Assembly (NCBI GenBank): GCA_014905825.1
Contig: JACGCN010000002.1
Location: 1,922,001 to 1,986,000 of the forward strand
DNA length: 64,000 nt
From: Lyophyllum atratum
Lineage: Eukaryota > Basidiomycota > Agaricomycetes > Agaricales > Lyophyllaceae
Direction: 5' to 3'
Shown here one piece after another: positions 22,946 to 33,291 of the stretch. Positions within the stretch are counted from its first letter, which is position 1. Each line of letters starts with the position of its first letter. The position numbers and the translations under genes are program-made. Under the pieces are notes generated by a model that was not told the origin of the DNA, searched no databases, and saw only the letters and a program-made list of their open reading frames with translations.

Positions 22946-24991
22946 ATGGACGATTTCGCGGACAGGACGCCATTCACCTGCAAATCCTCTGAAAACTAAG
23001 GATGACCTGGCAACATTTCTTAAGGAGCTGCTCGATCCCCTGGAGGCGCATACAACCCCTGGAGGCGCCAGAATCCATCTAGGACACACTGGGACCCACT
23101 ACGATGAAACTGCTGCACAGCTGGAGGGGTTTTCCCGTCCTATCTGGGGGCTCTCATCCCTGCTAGCTGGAGGTGGCGAATACGAGGGGACCAAGCGCTG
23201 GGTAGATGGGTTTACAAACGGCAGCGATTCTAACAGCGAGGAGTTCTGGGGAAACATGCGCGACAAGGACCAGCGCATGGTCGAATGTTCCGCTATCGGT
23301 TTCGCTATCGCTATCGCGAAAGAGAAACTCTGGGATCCACTGAGCCCTGACGCGAAGGCCAACTTTGAAACCTGGTTAGGAGGCATGAACTGACAAGGAA
23401 ATGCCCAATACCAACTGGCTGTGGTTTAGGGTACGCACTGTGATATCCCGGGCTTGTGGACATTGACTCACAATCTATTCTTAGGTATTTGCAAACCTCG
23501 GATTATCCAAGGCAGGATCTTCGCGCTTTGACGCGAAGCGCATGAAAGCGGATCTTGATCATCTTGACACGTTCTACATCGGCGGTGGATGGTCGCGAGA
23601 TGGACCTGAGGGTGTCATTCAGCTTGACTACTATTCGTCTTCGTTTGCTATCCAGTTCGCTCAGTTGGCTTATTCGAAGCTTGCCCAAAATGAAGATCCG
23701 GAGCGATGCGAGGAGTACAGAAATCGGGCTCGCGCCTTTGCATTGGATTTTGTGCATTACTTTGATTCTGAAGGTACGAATAATCTAGCAGAGCATAAAC
23801 TGGTGGTGACTGAAGATTATCAACCAGGGCGAGCAATTCCGTTCGGCAGGAGTATGACGTACCGATTTGCCATGTCTTCCTTTTGGGGCGCTCTCGCGTT
23901 CGCAGACGTTGAGCTACCTGCGCCACTGACATGGGGCGTCAGTCAAAGGGCTGCAACTGCGCAACATTCGTTACTGGGCGAAGCAAGCAGGTGCCTACAA
24001 CCCTGACGGAACGTTGACAATCGGCTTCTGCTATCCCAACCACAACATAACGGAGAACTACAACTCTCCAGGATCGCCGTACTGGTGCTGCAAATCGTTC
24101 GTAACTCTCGCTCTACCAGAAACACATCCCTTCTGGACGGCGAAGGAAGAGCCATACCCTCATGAGTTATTGGAGACCACCAGGGCACTGAACTATCCCT
24201 TGCACATCACGTCAAATCTCGGCGGCCACACTTTCCTTCTTTCATCCGGGCAACAATGTTCGTACCCGGTCAAGCAGAGCGCGGCAAAGTACGGCAAGCT
24301 CGCATATTCTTCCGCCTTTGGCTACAGTGTGCCCGTGGGGAACGGCACTCTTGAGGAGCTCGGCGGTGACAATACCCTCGCGCTCAGCGACGATGGTGGG
24401 AGAGACCTGGAAGTGCAGGAGGGCTACTAAGGAGGCGCAAATTGAGGCGGAAAGTGGCTGCGATCGATGTGGTATCCATGGAAGGATGTCGAAGTTGAGA
24501 CGTGGTTGGTGCCTCCTCAGAAGGAAACACCGCTGTGGCATGTCCGTGTGCACAGAATCAAGACTGCCAGACCACTGACCTCAGCTGAGGGAGGATTCGC
24601 CATCTATGGCCAGGGCAAAGAGGGTCGCGCCTTAGAGCCGTCGATTGGGGAGGCATTCGGGACGCACGAGAAGGCTGGCGAGGGGCGAGCAGCATCCAAA
24701 GCTGGGGTATCGGGCATCGTCGACATAGGAGCAGGCGATAGAAGGGGCCGCGCATTACGCACGGACGCGAACACGAATTTGATGGTTCCCAGGGCCATTC
24801 TACCTACGCTCATGAAGGATCACGTCGCGAGCGACAGGAACGCGTGGCTTGTGACTGCTGTATTCGCGTCGCCAAATATGGAGGGTAGGGTAGGCGCAAA
24901 GCCTGGTTGGATTGCGCAGTGGAATGAACGTCCAAGGGTTCCTAAGGAAATCGCAGCCAAGATGCTGAGGATGTACACTGGAAGGCAGTAA
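22946..24991 (+). CDS. DUF2264 domain protein, frame-disrupted
   Basis: The translated pieces form one DUF2264 protein (PF10022, an alpha/alpha-barrel family with similarity to glycoside hydrolases). Markers in order are [107 protein letters not shown], and a C-terminal beta-rich part with [14 protein letters not shown]. Reading through it requires five single-base corrections: extra bases near 22981, 23391 (where TGA appears in frame), 23941 and 24401, and a missing base near 24455. True introns at about 23430-23485 and 23775-23828 are also present. The 22946 start ([12 protein letters not shown]) is chosen because it resembles the family N-terminus. It could be a pseudogene, but the adjacent glutamine synthetase has the same kind of break. 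A carbohydrate-active role is inferred. Confidence 0.75.
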
Positions 24992-25589
24992 AGGATTCAT
25001 ATGGGCATCTATGTATTGATAAGTATGGAGTCAGCGAGCAACAGCCTCATCACACTCAAGAGCATACCTTTCATGGAATATGTAAAAACAGAATCCTGCT
25101 TGAGACTGGTTCAAAGAGCGCCCGAGCCTGGAAATATGTAAGTGGTTGGTCACGCTCGGAGCTACTGTCAGTGTGTTGATACAACATGTCAAAATCCTTC
25201 TTTTTGTGTCGGTCTCGCGAGGCAGGGAGTTCGCACGGCTGGGGTTGGCGAAGAGCAGTAAATATCATCATGGCTTCTTGAGTGCATATCATGTTGGGAC
25301 GAGTACGTATATGTGTGGACATTGATAGGCCGTAACCATTTGCGAAATCTCTCCTCCAGCAAAGCTTCAAAGGGCGGTGCAACAAGTCACCGGAGAGTAG
25401 GTCATATCAACATAGTATTATTGAAACTCCATGCTTCATTGACTTGCCAGGGTCCTGCCCAATCTGTATGAAATTCACGGCCTAGCAGTTATGACGTATG
25501 GCATCAGTGAATATTAACACTTTGAAATAGATATAGAGAAGCAATACAGGTAAACATCTACGGAGGTCCTACCAGGCAGTCCACTCGTA
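24992..25589. other. Convergent intergenic region
   Basis: These 600 bp lie between the convergent DUF2264 and ER J-protein genes. A minus-strand open frame at 25071-25385 has no recognisable content. No RNA gene or repeat seen. Confidence 0.45.
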
Positions 25590-26861
25590 TCATCGCTTCT
25601 TGCCTGTAGTCTTCCTCCTCTTCCCGCCAGCTTTGACAGTTGGCGCCCGTGCAGCCTTTCCGTTCTCCTGCGCAGATGACCTGCCGCTCTCTGAGCCCGT
25701 AACAGAGGATTCATCGTCAACATCATCCAGCTCGAGCTCTTCGGACGTGAGTTCCGTTTTCGAGGCAGAGCCTAGGACCTTGCGGATGAAGGATTTGATG
25801 TACGCGATGAACCATGTGTTGAAAACCGTGGGGTAGACAGCGGTATTGGAGTCTAGGATATCCATGTGGCCAGAGGGATCCAGCTATTAATGGGTCATTC
25901 GATCAACAGCAGGAAGAGGGGTGATGGGGTGTACGTGACGTACAATGTAAACATTCTGGCCGTCGACGACCATGTCTAGCCATCGGTTGCTTCCACCTTC
26001 GTCTGATGCACCAACGTTCACCTTCACCTATAATCGACGCGTTTAGAAATAGATAGACTTTAATCTCCAGAACGAAATGCACCTTGCGCTGTCCCTCTAG
26101 CGGTATAAGCTTTGGTCCCCATGCAGCAGCCCTGGCCATCTGCACAAACTTATCAATACGCTCTAAATCGCGCCTATAATTCAAACGCTGCACAAGCAGC
26201 TGCAGGCCCGAGGTCAAGATCGTCAAGAAAACCACGACGGACTGTTAATGCCATCGTTACGTCAGTTCCCCCGGGACGATATGATAGAACACGCACGCCG
26301 AGACCAGGGCGGAAGCGCGAGTAGTAATACCCAGTCCCACGCCACTTGGGCACGCCGTTTTTGTAGAAGAAATCGTAGCGCTTCCTGCTCTCCTTGTTCC
26401 GCAGAATAGTAGCCACGACGCCGAGGCGCGCGAATCGCTCGTGGATGCTTTTTGAGTTGGGGTTCTTATCCGGGCTGGGAGCACATCGTGTTTAGCGTAT
26501 CGTCATGGAGGAAGGGAAGAGCAAGACGCACTGGAGCTGCATGCTCATCTTCCTATATGCCTTTGAGATCTCGGGGGTAGTCGCGGTAGAGGGTACATCA
26601 AGCCAGCTGTAGAACGTCGTGCCCTTGCCCTCGGATGCCTCGACCTCGTTCACCAGATCGAATATCTCATGGTCTTCCTATATCGATCGCCGCAAGGTCA
26701 GCACCCTCCAGATAACAATCGACTGAGGAAGTGCACACCTTTTCCCATCTAAAATATAAGGAGGCCGTCAGTAACGAGTTAAGAAAAAATATGCGGAGAA
26801 CATACGCGACGACGGTCGTCGCCACAACGGCCAAGAATGCGAAGATAACAAACAGCTTCAT
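25590..26861 (-). CDS. ER membrane J-domain protein (ERJ5-like)
   Basis: This is a DnaJ-type co-chaperone anchored in the endoplasmic reticulum. A signal/anchor segment ([20 protein letters not shown]) is followed by a J domain: [22 protein letters not shown] and MSMQLHPDKNPN, with the essential HPD tripeptide, then [13 protein letters not shown] second hydrophobic segment ([20 protein letters not shown]) follows the J domain. A conserved C-terminal region comes next ([16 protein letters not shown]), then an acidic stretch and a basic tail ([12 protein letters not shown]). This layout of TM, J domain, TM and a cytosolic or luminal tail resembles yeast Erj5 and animal DNAJC1. It shares a 299 bp promoter with the divergent RRN7 gene. 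Confidence 0.85.
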
Positions 26862-26989
26862 GAGGAAGCAGTAGCAGCACTCGGAGAGGCAGACTCGCTC
26901 TCCTATTTACTTTTACACGTTGCTGTCAGAGGAGTCTGTCCTGCTCCCAAGGCGATTCCTCGATTCCGCCTAACTGCCAGCAGTCCCGT

Positions 26990-26995
26990 CACGTG
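26990..26995. promoter_or_regulatory. CACGTG E-box between ERJ5-like and RRN7 genes
   Basis: A single CACGTG lies in the 299 bp divergent promoter, about 130 bp from the J-protein start and 165 bp from the RRN7 start. It is a candidate bHLH site, seen as motif only. Confidence 0.3.
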
Positions 26996-27160
26996 GTCTT
27001 TAATCCCCGCGCCGAAGCCCCGATTTCCGATCAATGAAAGTTATTCTCGTTATTAACCGTGGAGTTGCAAGCAGCAATTGAATCATCCATTGCGTAACCT
27101 CTGCGGTTCGCCTCGTTCCCTGTTTCTCGCGTACGTATATAAACTGTGTATAGGAATAAT

Positions 27161-29474
27161 ATGGCCCCGCGCCGCCGCTGCCCTACCTGTGGATCACGAC
27201 AATGGCACAAGGAGCCCTCGAGCGGTCTTATCGCCTGCAGTGAGGGACATGTCCTGCAGGTACGCTTCTTCAGCCCGCATCTCGCCCACTTATGCTCTTG
27301 TTTGCATACGTCTGACAACTGGATCATCTCGTGATAGAACTATCGCAACGAAGCGACGGAGGCGGAGGATTTGGGTCAGCATGCACTGAGGAAACGCGCG
27401 CTAAAGAGCGGGCGGAAGAAGAAGGAGGGAGGAAGCAGGGCAAATCCAAAACGTGTGTTGCGCGTCATTGCGCATCTCGTTGTTCATTGTTCACTGATAC
27501 TCATTAATCTAAACGGTACGCAGTATACCATGGCGCACGGGGTCGGTACCACTACTTTGAATGCCTGCAACTCTTGCTACGGAAACAGATCGCGACACTG
27601 GCGAGTGTATGGGGGCTTCCACAGGAATTTGAGGTGTGTCTATCATGTCAAACGCGTTCGTTTCTCAATTCAAAGGATTAATCTACAGGTAATATGCAGA
27701 GATATTTGGGCCCTCCACCTCGACCAGTTGCCCGATCCACCCACGGCAGAACCCTATCGATACATGCAGGAAGCTCGAGACGAGGAAGCAGGTACTCCTG
27801 AGCAGGATATGCCTGCGACAGTTAGAAAGGAGACCGAGGATGATAGCGCCGAAGAGGAGGAGAAACAATCCGACTCCGAGAGTGGTGAGGGCGAAGCGGG
27901 AGACGAAGAAGATCCCGAACTAGCAGCCCTGCTACGCGCCAACTCGGACATCGAAGAATCTTCTTCAGGAGAGGATGAAAGTGTGGTCGAAGACAAGGAT
28001 AAGCCCCCTGAGGGTAAGCGTAAATCGACAAAGAAAGGCACAGGCAGGAGGCACGGGCGGCATATATACGAGAGCCCAGCGAGCACGATTGCGGTGCTCA
28101 TAGTCGCATGCTGGACAATGCGCATCCCGATACTGTGTCGCGACTTCATTGGGCAAGTCTGCGGTGCAATTCTCGAAATACAATTGATATCATACCCCAT
28201 TCTTGACAGCTTAATAGAATCATACGAGCTGCCGTACCTTGACCCGATCGCACGCCAACTGCTGCCTGAAAGCATGGTGTCACACTTGACAAAACATAAC
28301 ATCCAGGCCTTGTCGCCCCATGTTCGTCTTTCTTCCGATCCCCACATTGTTGTTGATGAGCGCCGACTGAATGTTGCTGACAGCATGCCCCGAGCGCGCA
28401 GGCACTTCATGGGCTGGCAGCGAGGTTGTCGAAAATGATGTACACGTCGTACGGGATCGTCACCCCAGAAGCCAACGCAGGGCCCATTCTGTGGCGAGTC
28501 GTCTCACAGGGCCTTGGTGGTACACGTAAGTCGTGTCCTATTTTGGGAGTGTAATCATTAATAGCTTGCGGCAGCCATGTTGTATAGATTGACGAAACGT
28601 CTCGGCCAGATCCTGTCGGTGCCGCTGACGCTGCATCACACACTGGCGCCGAATCTAGAAAAACGGAGATCGTTTGACCCGGAGAGACACATCTACGACA
28701 ACGTGGCTCCTGAGGTGGGGCTGATTGCGACGGCGGTCGTAGTGCTGAAGATGGTATATGGTCTGGATGGGCGAACAAGGTTGGTCGGAGTGTGCCATTT
28801 TTAGGTGATGCTGATGGGTGATACAGAACACCAAGTAACTCAGCAGATGTAGCATGTGGAATGGCGCGATTTGATGGATATCTGGCAAGCTTGGGGAGAT
28901 TGGAGGAAGAAGAAGAGGCAATGACAAGAGGAGGACTGTTTGATTCGCGACGTGACGTGTGAGTATGGGTGATATGGTTACGATTAAAGTTCAGGGTGGG
29001 ATGCTGATTGACACGCAGGTGCATGGGTGATCTGGGTCAAGAGATGATGGACGAGTATCTGGCGTTCAGCGAACGGGTGCTGACCGGAGGGAGGGAAGAA
29101 GGTAAGACCGACCGGACTGAGAGCGGGAGACAGACTGAATGGAAGCAAGTATAGACGCAGTACTAGAGCGATTCTTCCCCGTATCGAAGAAGGGGGGTCA
29201 TGGGGACAAGATGGCGACACAGGCTTCGCGACCACTTCGAGCGACGATGGTGGAGGATGAGGAATCGGGGAAGGGACTTCGGCCCGGGGAAGGTTATCGG
29301 ATATATCGAGCGCGAGATGTGGAGGGGAAGATGGAGACGGAGTACGGGGCAGTGGTGGGACGTGCTGCGCGATGGGCGGGGGTGTCTGTGGAACACATGG
29401 GGGGGATAGTAGAGACGTACGAGCGACGGGTAGGACGGTGGTGGGAGAGGACAAGGCGGTCACGGGAGAGCTGA
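27161..29474 (+). CDS. RRN7: RNA polymerase I initiation factor RRN7/TAF1B-like
   Basis: RRN7/TAF1B is a TFIIB-like factor that recruits RNA polymerase I to rDNA promoters. The N-terminus is a zinc ribbon: RRRCPTCGSRQWHKEPSSG then IACSEGHVLQNYRNE, giving C-x2-C and C-x3-H ligands. The next exon reads YHGARGRYHYFECLQLLLRK, the start of the first cyclin-like fold. An acidic linker (DDSAEEEEKQSDSESGEG) follows, then the second fold (STIAVLIVACWTMRIPIL, YELPYLDPIARQLLPESM). The third block includes YGIVTPEANAGPILWRVVS and VAPEVGLIATAVVVLKMVYG. One intron (28153-28209) uses a GC donor with the sequence GCAAGT. Another runs through codons that look coding at 28319-28403. All junctions are in frame and the protein ends at 29474. 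Confidence 0.85.
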
Positions 29475-29629
29475 CGTCAGTAAAACTAAGTATAGCCGTG
29501 TGACGGATCGGGGTGACTGAAGTGTGACAGCGTGGTGGGGAGGGATTGTGGGTTTCAGTGTTTCGTTGACTTGAGTTCAAGGCGCCCCTTTACAATTCAT
29601 GGACTCCCACTAGTCATCTCCTCCACACC

Positions 29630-30604
29630 ATGCGCCGCTTTGCATCGGTCTTCGCCAACAGGCGCGACAAGCAGCCCCCGCCCCCCCTCGTCACAGACCA
29701 CGCCCACTCCTCCGCATCCTCCTCCAGCGGCTCGGCCAGTCTCTACCTCCACACCCCCGAAGACGACCAGCACCATCTCGAAGTCGTCGACCGTAACGCC
29801 TCCAAGAAGTCCTGGAAGTCCTGGCTCAAGGGTTCCACGAAACCCAGGCACCAGCAGCAGTCCACAAAACAACACTGGCAAAACACAAATACACTGCCCG
29901 ACTGGACCACCCCTCATGAACTTGATGACACCCATTCTGAGCCCTCTGTAGAAGACGAGCAACACCGCCCACAGGATCCCCGACAAAAACTTGCGACCCT
30001 CGTCAGGAACGGCCTTGTTCCCCCGCTGATCACTCCCTCGCCTTTCGCACACCGCTCCGATGCCCCTTTAATTTTTCCTCGGTCCGTCAACCCAGCCAGC
30101 AGTCTCCAGCGTCCCGAATCACTCGCTTCTGCTTTTTTCAAAAGACGCCTCCTAGCTAGACTCGAGAGCGATGATCCCCTGACACATGCTCAGCGAGCCT
30201 CAATTGCTCATCTGGCATCCCGCAGGATATCTCCAGTGACCCCATTGCGTCCACTTCCCGACCCTTTCAACGAATCGGTTCCTTTGAAGACAACTGTTAT
30301 ATCATCGTCCAGCCCAGGTCTCAGCCGTTGGATCTCGCGGCCTTGTTTCGAGGAACGTCATCATGTCTTTTTACCACAACAGGATGGCTCAGTTTCTCGT
30401 CACCACGTTGTTGGCACAGCCCTCGCCGTTGCCGCTCTCGAGTACTCGGAGGCCCTTGAAGCGATGGTTGATTTTGATCTGCAGGAGATTCCGCCTTCCT
30501 CGTCATCATTGGTCATTGAGATCCCATCATCTGCCCCCGAGACAGCATCAGCTCCGCCATCCGGTAGGCGGCCATTTTTCTTCCACAACTTTTTTCGGCC
30601 CTGA
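29630..30604 (+). CDS. Intronless proline/serine-rich hypothetical protein
   Basis: An uninterrupted frame of 324 codons starts MRRFASVFANRRDKQ and ends RRPFFFHNFFRP. I do not recognise a family. It has a low-complexity start (SSASSSSGSAS) and a basic patch with tryptophans (NASKKSWKSWLKGSTK). A predicted folded part follows (SLASAFFKRRLLARLESDDPL), then a C-terminal region with alternating hydrophobics (VVGTALAVAALEYSEALEAM). It is unusual here in lacking introns. Codon bias (C/G third positions) and the long opposite-strand frames this creates fit a real gene. The spacing to the next gene is only 107 bp, so its 3' end may abut that promoter. Confidence 0.6.
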   Translation: MRRFASVFANRRDKQPPPPLVTDHAHSSASSSSGSASLYLHTPEDDQHHLEVVDRNASKKSWKSWLKGSTKPRHQQQSTKQHWQNTNTLPDWTTPHELDDTHSEPSVEDEQHRPQDPRQKLATLVRNGLVPPLITPSPFAHRSDAPLIFPRSVNPASSLQRPESLASAFFKRRLLARLESDDPLTHAQRASIAHLASRRISPVTPLRPLPDPFNESVPLKTTVISSSSPGLSRWISRPCFEERHHVFLPQQDGSVSRHHVVGTALAVAALEYSEALEAMVDFDLQEIPPSSSSLVIEIPSSAPETASAPPSGRRPFFFHNFFRP

Positions 30605-30711
30605 CATCCATTACTTTAGCGTCTGGCCACACCACACGTAATTCGCCTTACATAGCCGTCCCGTCTCCTCTTCGGAACGAACACAACCCGCCCGCTCCCC
30701 CAGCCGTCGCC

Positions 30712-32307
30712 ATGTCACAGTCGGCGCCACCTGCTGTTCCTGCGATTGCTGCCACCGCTGATCCCATGATGAAACGCGGCGTTCGGTTCGCCGAAGACGA
30801 CAAGGATGACGTTATCCCCATTGGCTATGTGCTGCGCATGAAGAAACGACGCGAGGAAAAGGCCAAATTCCTCCAGGCTGAGCAGCAGCGGCGGTTACTG
30901 GTGGAAGAGCGGATGCGGATGGAAGAGGAGAGGCGCAGACAGGATGCAGAACGGGCAGGGTGGGAACGAGAGCGCAGGGCTTGGGAGGAGGAAAAGCGGA
31001 CGATGGACGAAGAGAAGAGGAACCGCAGGTACACTGAAGAAGTCATCGCGGCACGTATGAGGAGAGAGTCGCAACGAGCGGGAGGAGTCCCTGCGCTGTT
31101 AGGGTCGGAAAATAATGGGCTTTTAGGGAACGGTGGTAGCGCAGCTGGCTTTTTCCCTGCTTCCATCTCTTCTTCGACTTCGGAACGTAATAAATCAACT
31201 CCCGCAGGAAGATACTCCAAGGGTATACATGAAGACAACGGGGCCCCTGTTCATCTCCCGCGGAGGGAAGCCTCGGAGCCAAATTTACCCACCATCACCA
31301 GGACTAGTCCCAATGCTGCCAATGTCCCTATGACGCATTCACACTCGTATGGCTCCTCCAACTCTCACTCTCCTGGTAGTTCACGACCACCGAGTGTCAA
31401 GGGCCCGCCCAGCGTCGACAGCTCTCCACCACTGCCTGGTACACGCTCACCGTCGGTGTACTCTTCGCAAGAAATATCCTCGTCCGAGGACGTCAAAGCT
31501 GCAGTGGCGGCGGCGGCGAGGCGCACCAAACGTAACTCGCTCGCCCCCTCCTTGACCCACAACAACTCGAGCGGCAGCCTCAGTGGTGATCGTGCATCGT
31601 TGTACCCTGTGTGGACGGGTAGCAACCTGAGCCTAAACAACATGGTCCCGCCAGTGCCCATGATTCCGATGCAAATGCAGATGATGCCCATGCCGCCGTT
31701 TGTCATGATGGACATGCCCCTCCTGCCACCCACGCCCCCGTTCATGATGCAACAATACCCTCGGCAGAGTGGCACACCTAGAGCCTCAGGTTCCGGTTCG
31801 GGTTCATATAAGGGCCGCCAGTCGAGTTCGCAGAACTCGAGTAGGGAGAAGGTAAACGTGGTTAGTGGTAGTGGTAATATGGAAGGCAGTCGGAGCGGTC
31901 ACCCCCCACGGAGCGCATCATTCCCAAGACCAGATTACCGCCACACGTCATCATCGCCTGCGAGGCCACAAAACTCATCGCAGCATGGCCACGGAAGCAA
32001 GAACGCGGATCCCCGTCGTGCGAGCATGCCTGTCGCCTCTCCGCGTCTTGCGCAACACCAGTCGTCACGCCCACGGCAGAGCTCGCACCACGAGCAGCGG
32101 CCGCCGCCTCCGCCGCACTCGCAATCGCAGCCGACTTCGATGTCGCGCGGGACGTCGTCACAGCATCTGCAACTGCCAAGCCCGTGGACAGGGATTCCTA
32201 CACAGAGTGGGACGCTGCCGCATGCGAACGCGATGCCACCAAGACAGCACTCGCAGACAAGTATGCGGACGTCGACGAAGACGAAGCGTCAGACGATGAT
32301 TTCATGA
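30712..32307 (+). CDS. Coiled-coil/disordered hypothetical protein
   Basis: A 531-codon open frame starts MSQSAPPAVPAIAATADP and includes MKRGVRFAEDDKDDVIPIG, a conserved-looking short motif. A charged coiled coil of about 90 residues follows (RRREEKAKFLQAEQQRRL; RRAWEEEKRTMDEEKRNRR). The remainder is disordered and rich in Ser, Pro and His, with a methionine-rich run (VPMIPMQMQMMPMPPFVMM). No catalytic domain is visible and no family is recognised. The C-terminus is ambiguous. The continuous frame ends at 32305-32307, but another frame stays open through the same DNA, encodes an acidic end (DVDEDEASDDDFMTL) and stops at 32325-32327. An unrecognised intron could switch between them. Confidence 0.6.
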   Translation: MSQSAPPAVPAIAATADPMMKRGVRFAEDDKDDVIPIGYVLRMKKRREEKAKFLQAEQQRRLLVEERMRMEEERRRQDAERAGWERERRAWEEEKRTMDEEKRNRRYTEEVIAARMRRESQRAGGVPALLGSENNGLLGNGGSAAGFFPASISSSTSERNKSTPAGRYSKGIHEDNGAPVHLPRREASEPNLPTITRTSPNAANVPMTHSHSYGSSNSHSPGSSRPPSVKGPPSVDSSPPLPGTRSPSVYSSQEISSSEDVKAAVAAAARRTKRNSLAPSLTHNNSSGSLSGDRASLYPVWTGSNLSLNNMVPPVPMIPMQMQMMPMPPFVMMDMPLLPPTPPFMMQQYPRQSGTPRASGSGSGSYKGRQSSSQNSSREKVNVVSGSGNMEGSRSGHPPRSASFPRPDYRHTSSSPARPQNSSQHGHGSKNADPRRASMPVASPRLAQHQSSRPRQSSHHEQRPPPPPHSQSQPTSMSRGTSSQHLQLPSPWTGIPTQSGTLPHANAMPPRQHSQTSMRTSTKTKRQTMIS

Positions 32308-32327
32308 CGTTGCGTGCTGCGGTATAG

Positions 32328-33291
32328 TGTACTCTGCTCCATTTCTCCGGCTCCCCTTCTCCTGCTCCCGTCATACACAATATTTCACGGACTACAATAA
32401 CCCACACATAACTTTTATTCTGTTCTGAGGAATCTCTCAACATCCGCTACCGTCATCATCTGCTTCCGCCCCATCCACCCATGCATCTGTCTGCTTCCCC
32501 TGTATAGGTCTCTCGCCATCCCCGTTTCCCAAGTTCCCACTGCCACCCCTTCCGTTTTTTTGGTTGTACGTAGCCGTTCTTTCTATCATCTACCATAACT
32601 ATAGCTACATCATGCCCGTGCCCCACGCTCTTTAAATCCTTTAAACCCTTATCCTTATCGTTCCCCCTCCCCACCCTACACTACACTACACAACGCAACA
32701 AAGTACCCTCCGTCCCCTTCTCGATAATCTACACATACCAATACCCCGCCCCCACACCGCCACGACTAGACCGCCTCTGTGCCTGCAGCATGGACGATAT
32801 GTATACTCGCGCTCTCAGGCCCAGGGGCTTCGCATTCTCCTACGTACCCACTGCCCCCATTGCACTCGGAATCGGAACGATGACTACATACTCGTCTGTG
32901 ATCGTTTCGTCTGCCTGCACCTCATATCCAGTATCCAGTATCACGTAACAGTTATTAGGACGTTGAATCGATCATCATTGCTCGAATTTTCGTTGCGACT
33001 TCCCATAATGTTAAATTCGGGTCCAAGATCTAGCGTAAGATGTGAGGATATGATACATGTGCAGTTGATACATCTTTACATGGAGGTAAACAGTAGGCTC
33101 GCGGAGAGTAACAGGTACTGTACATATGATAAAAAACATCGACATGGTACATGAACAAGTAATAATGAATACACAGGAATGGCACGGGTTCCAGCACCCT
33201 GAACATGTACAGGGCGGAAAACAAAAAATAGTGGAAGTGCGACGGGCTCAACTTGTGCGGGTATGAAAGCGAGCCCACCATGATTGCCCTA
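32328..33291. other. Intergenic region, pyrimidine-rich on the plus strand
   Basis: This is the 3' flank between convergent genes. The first 430 bp are rich in C and T on the plus strand (for example CCTCCCCACCCTACACTACA), probably UTR. The small frames at 32456-32674 (-) and 33030-33362 (-) have no domain. No RNA gene seen. Confidence 0.4.

Noticed and set aside
27754..28410. Minus-strand frame of 218 codons, serine-rich
   Set aside because: It is antisense to the acidic linker of RRN7 (GAG/GAA-rich codons read as Ser/Leu on the other strand).
28984..29580. Minus-strand frame of 198 codons, proline/serine-rich
   Set aside because: It is antisense to the last exons of RRN7, which are rich in Arg, Glu and Gly.
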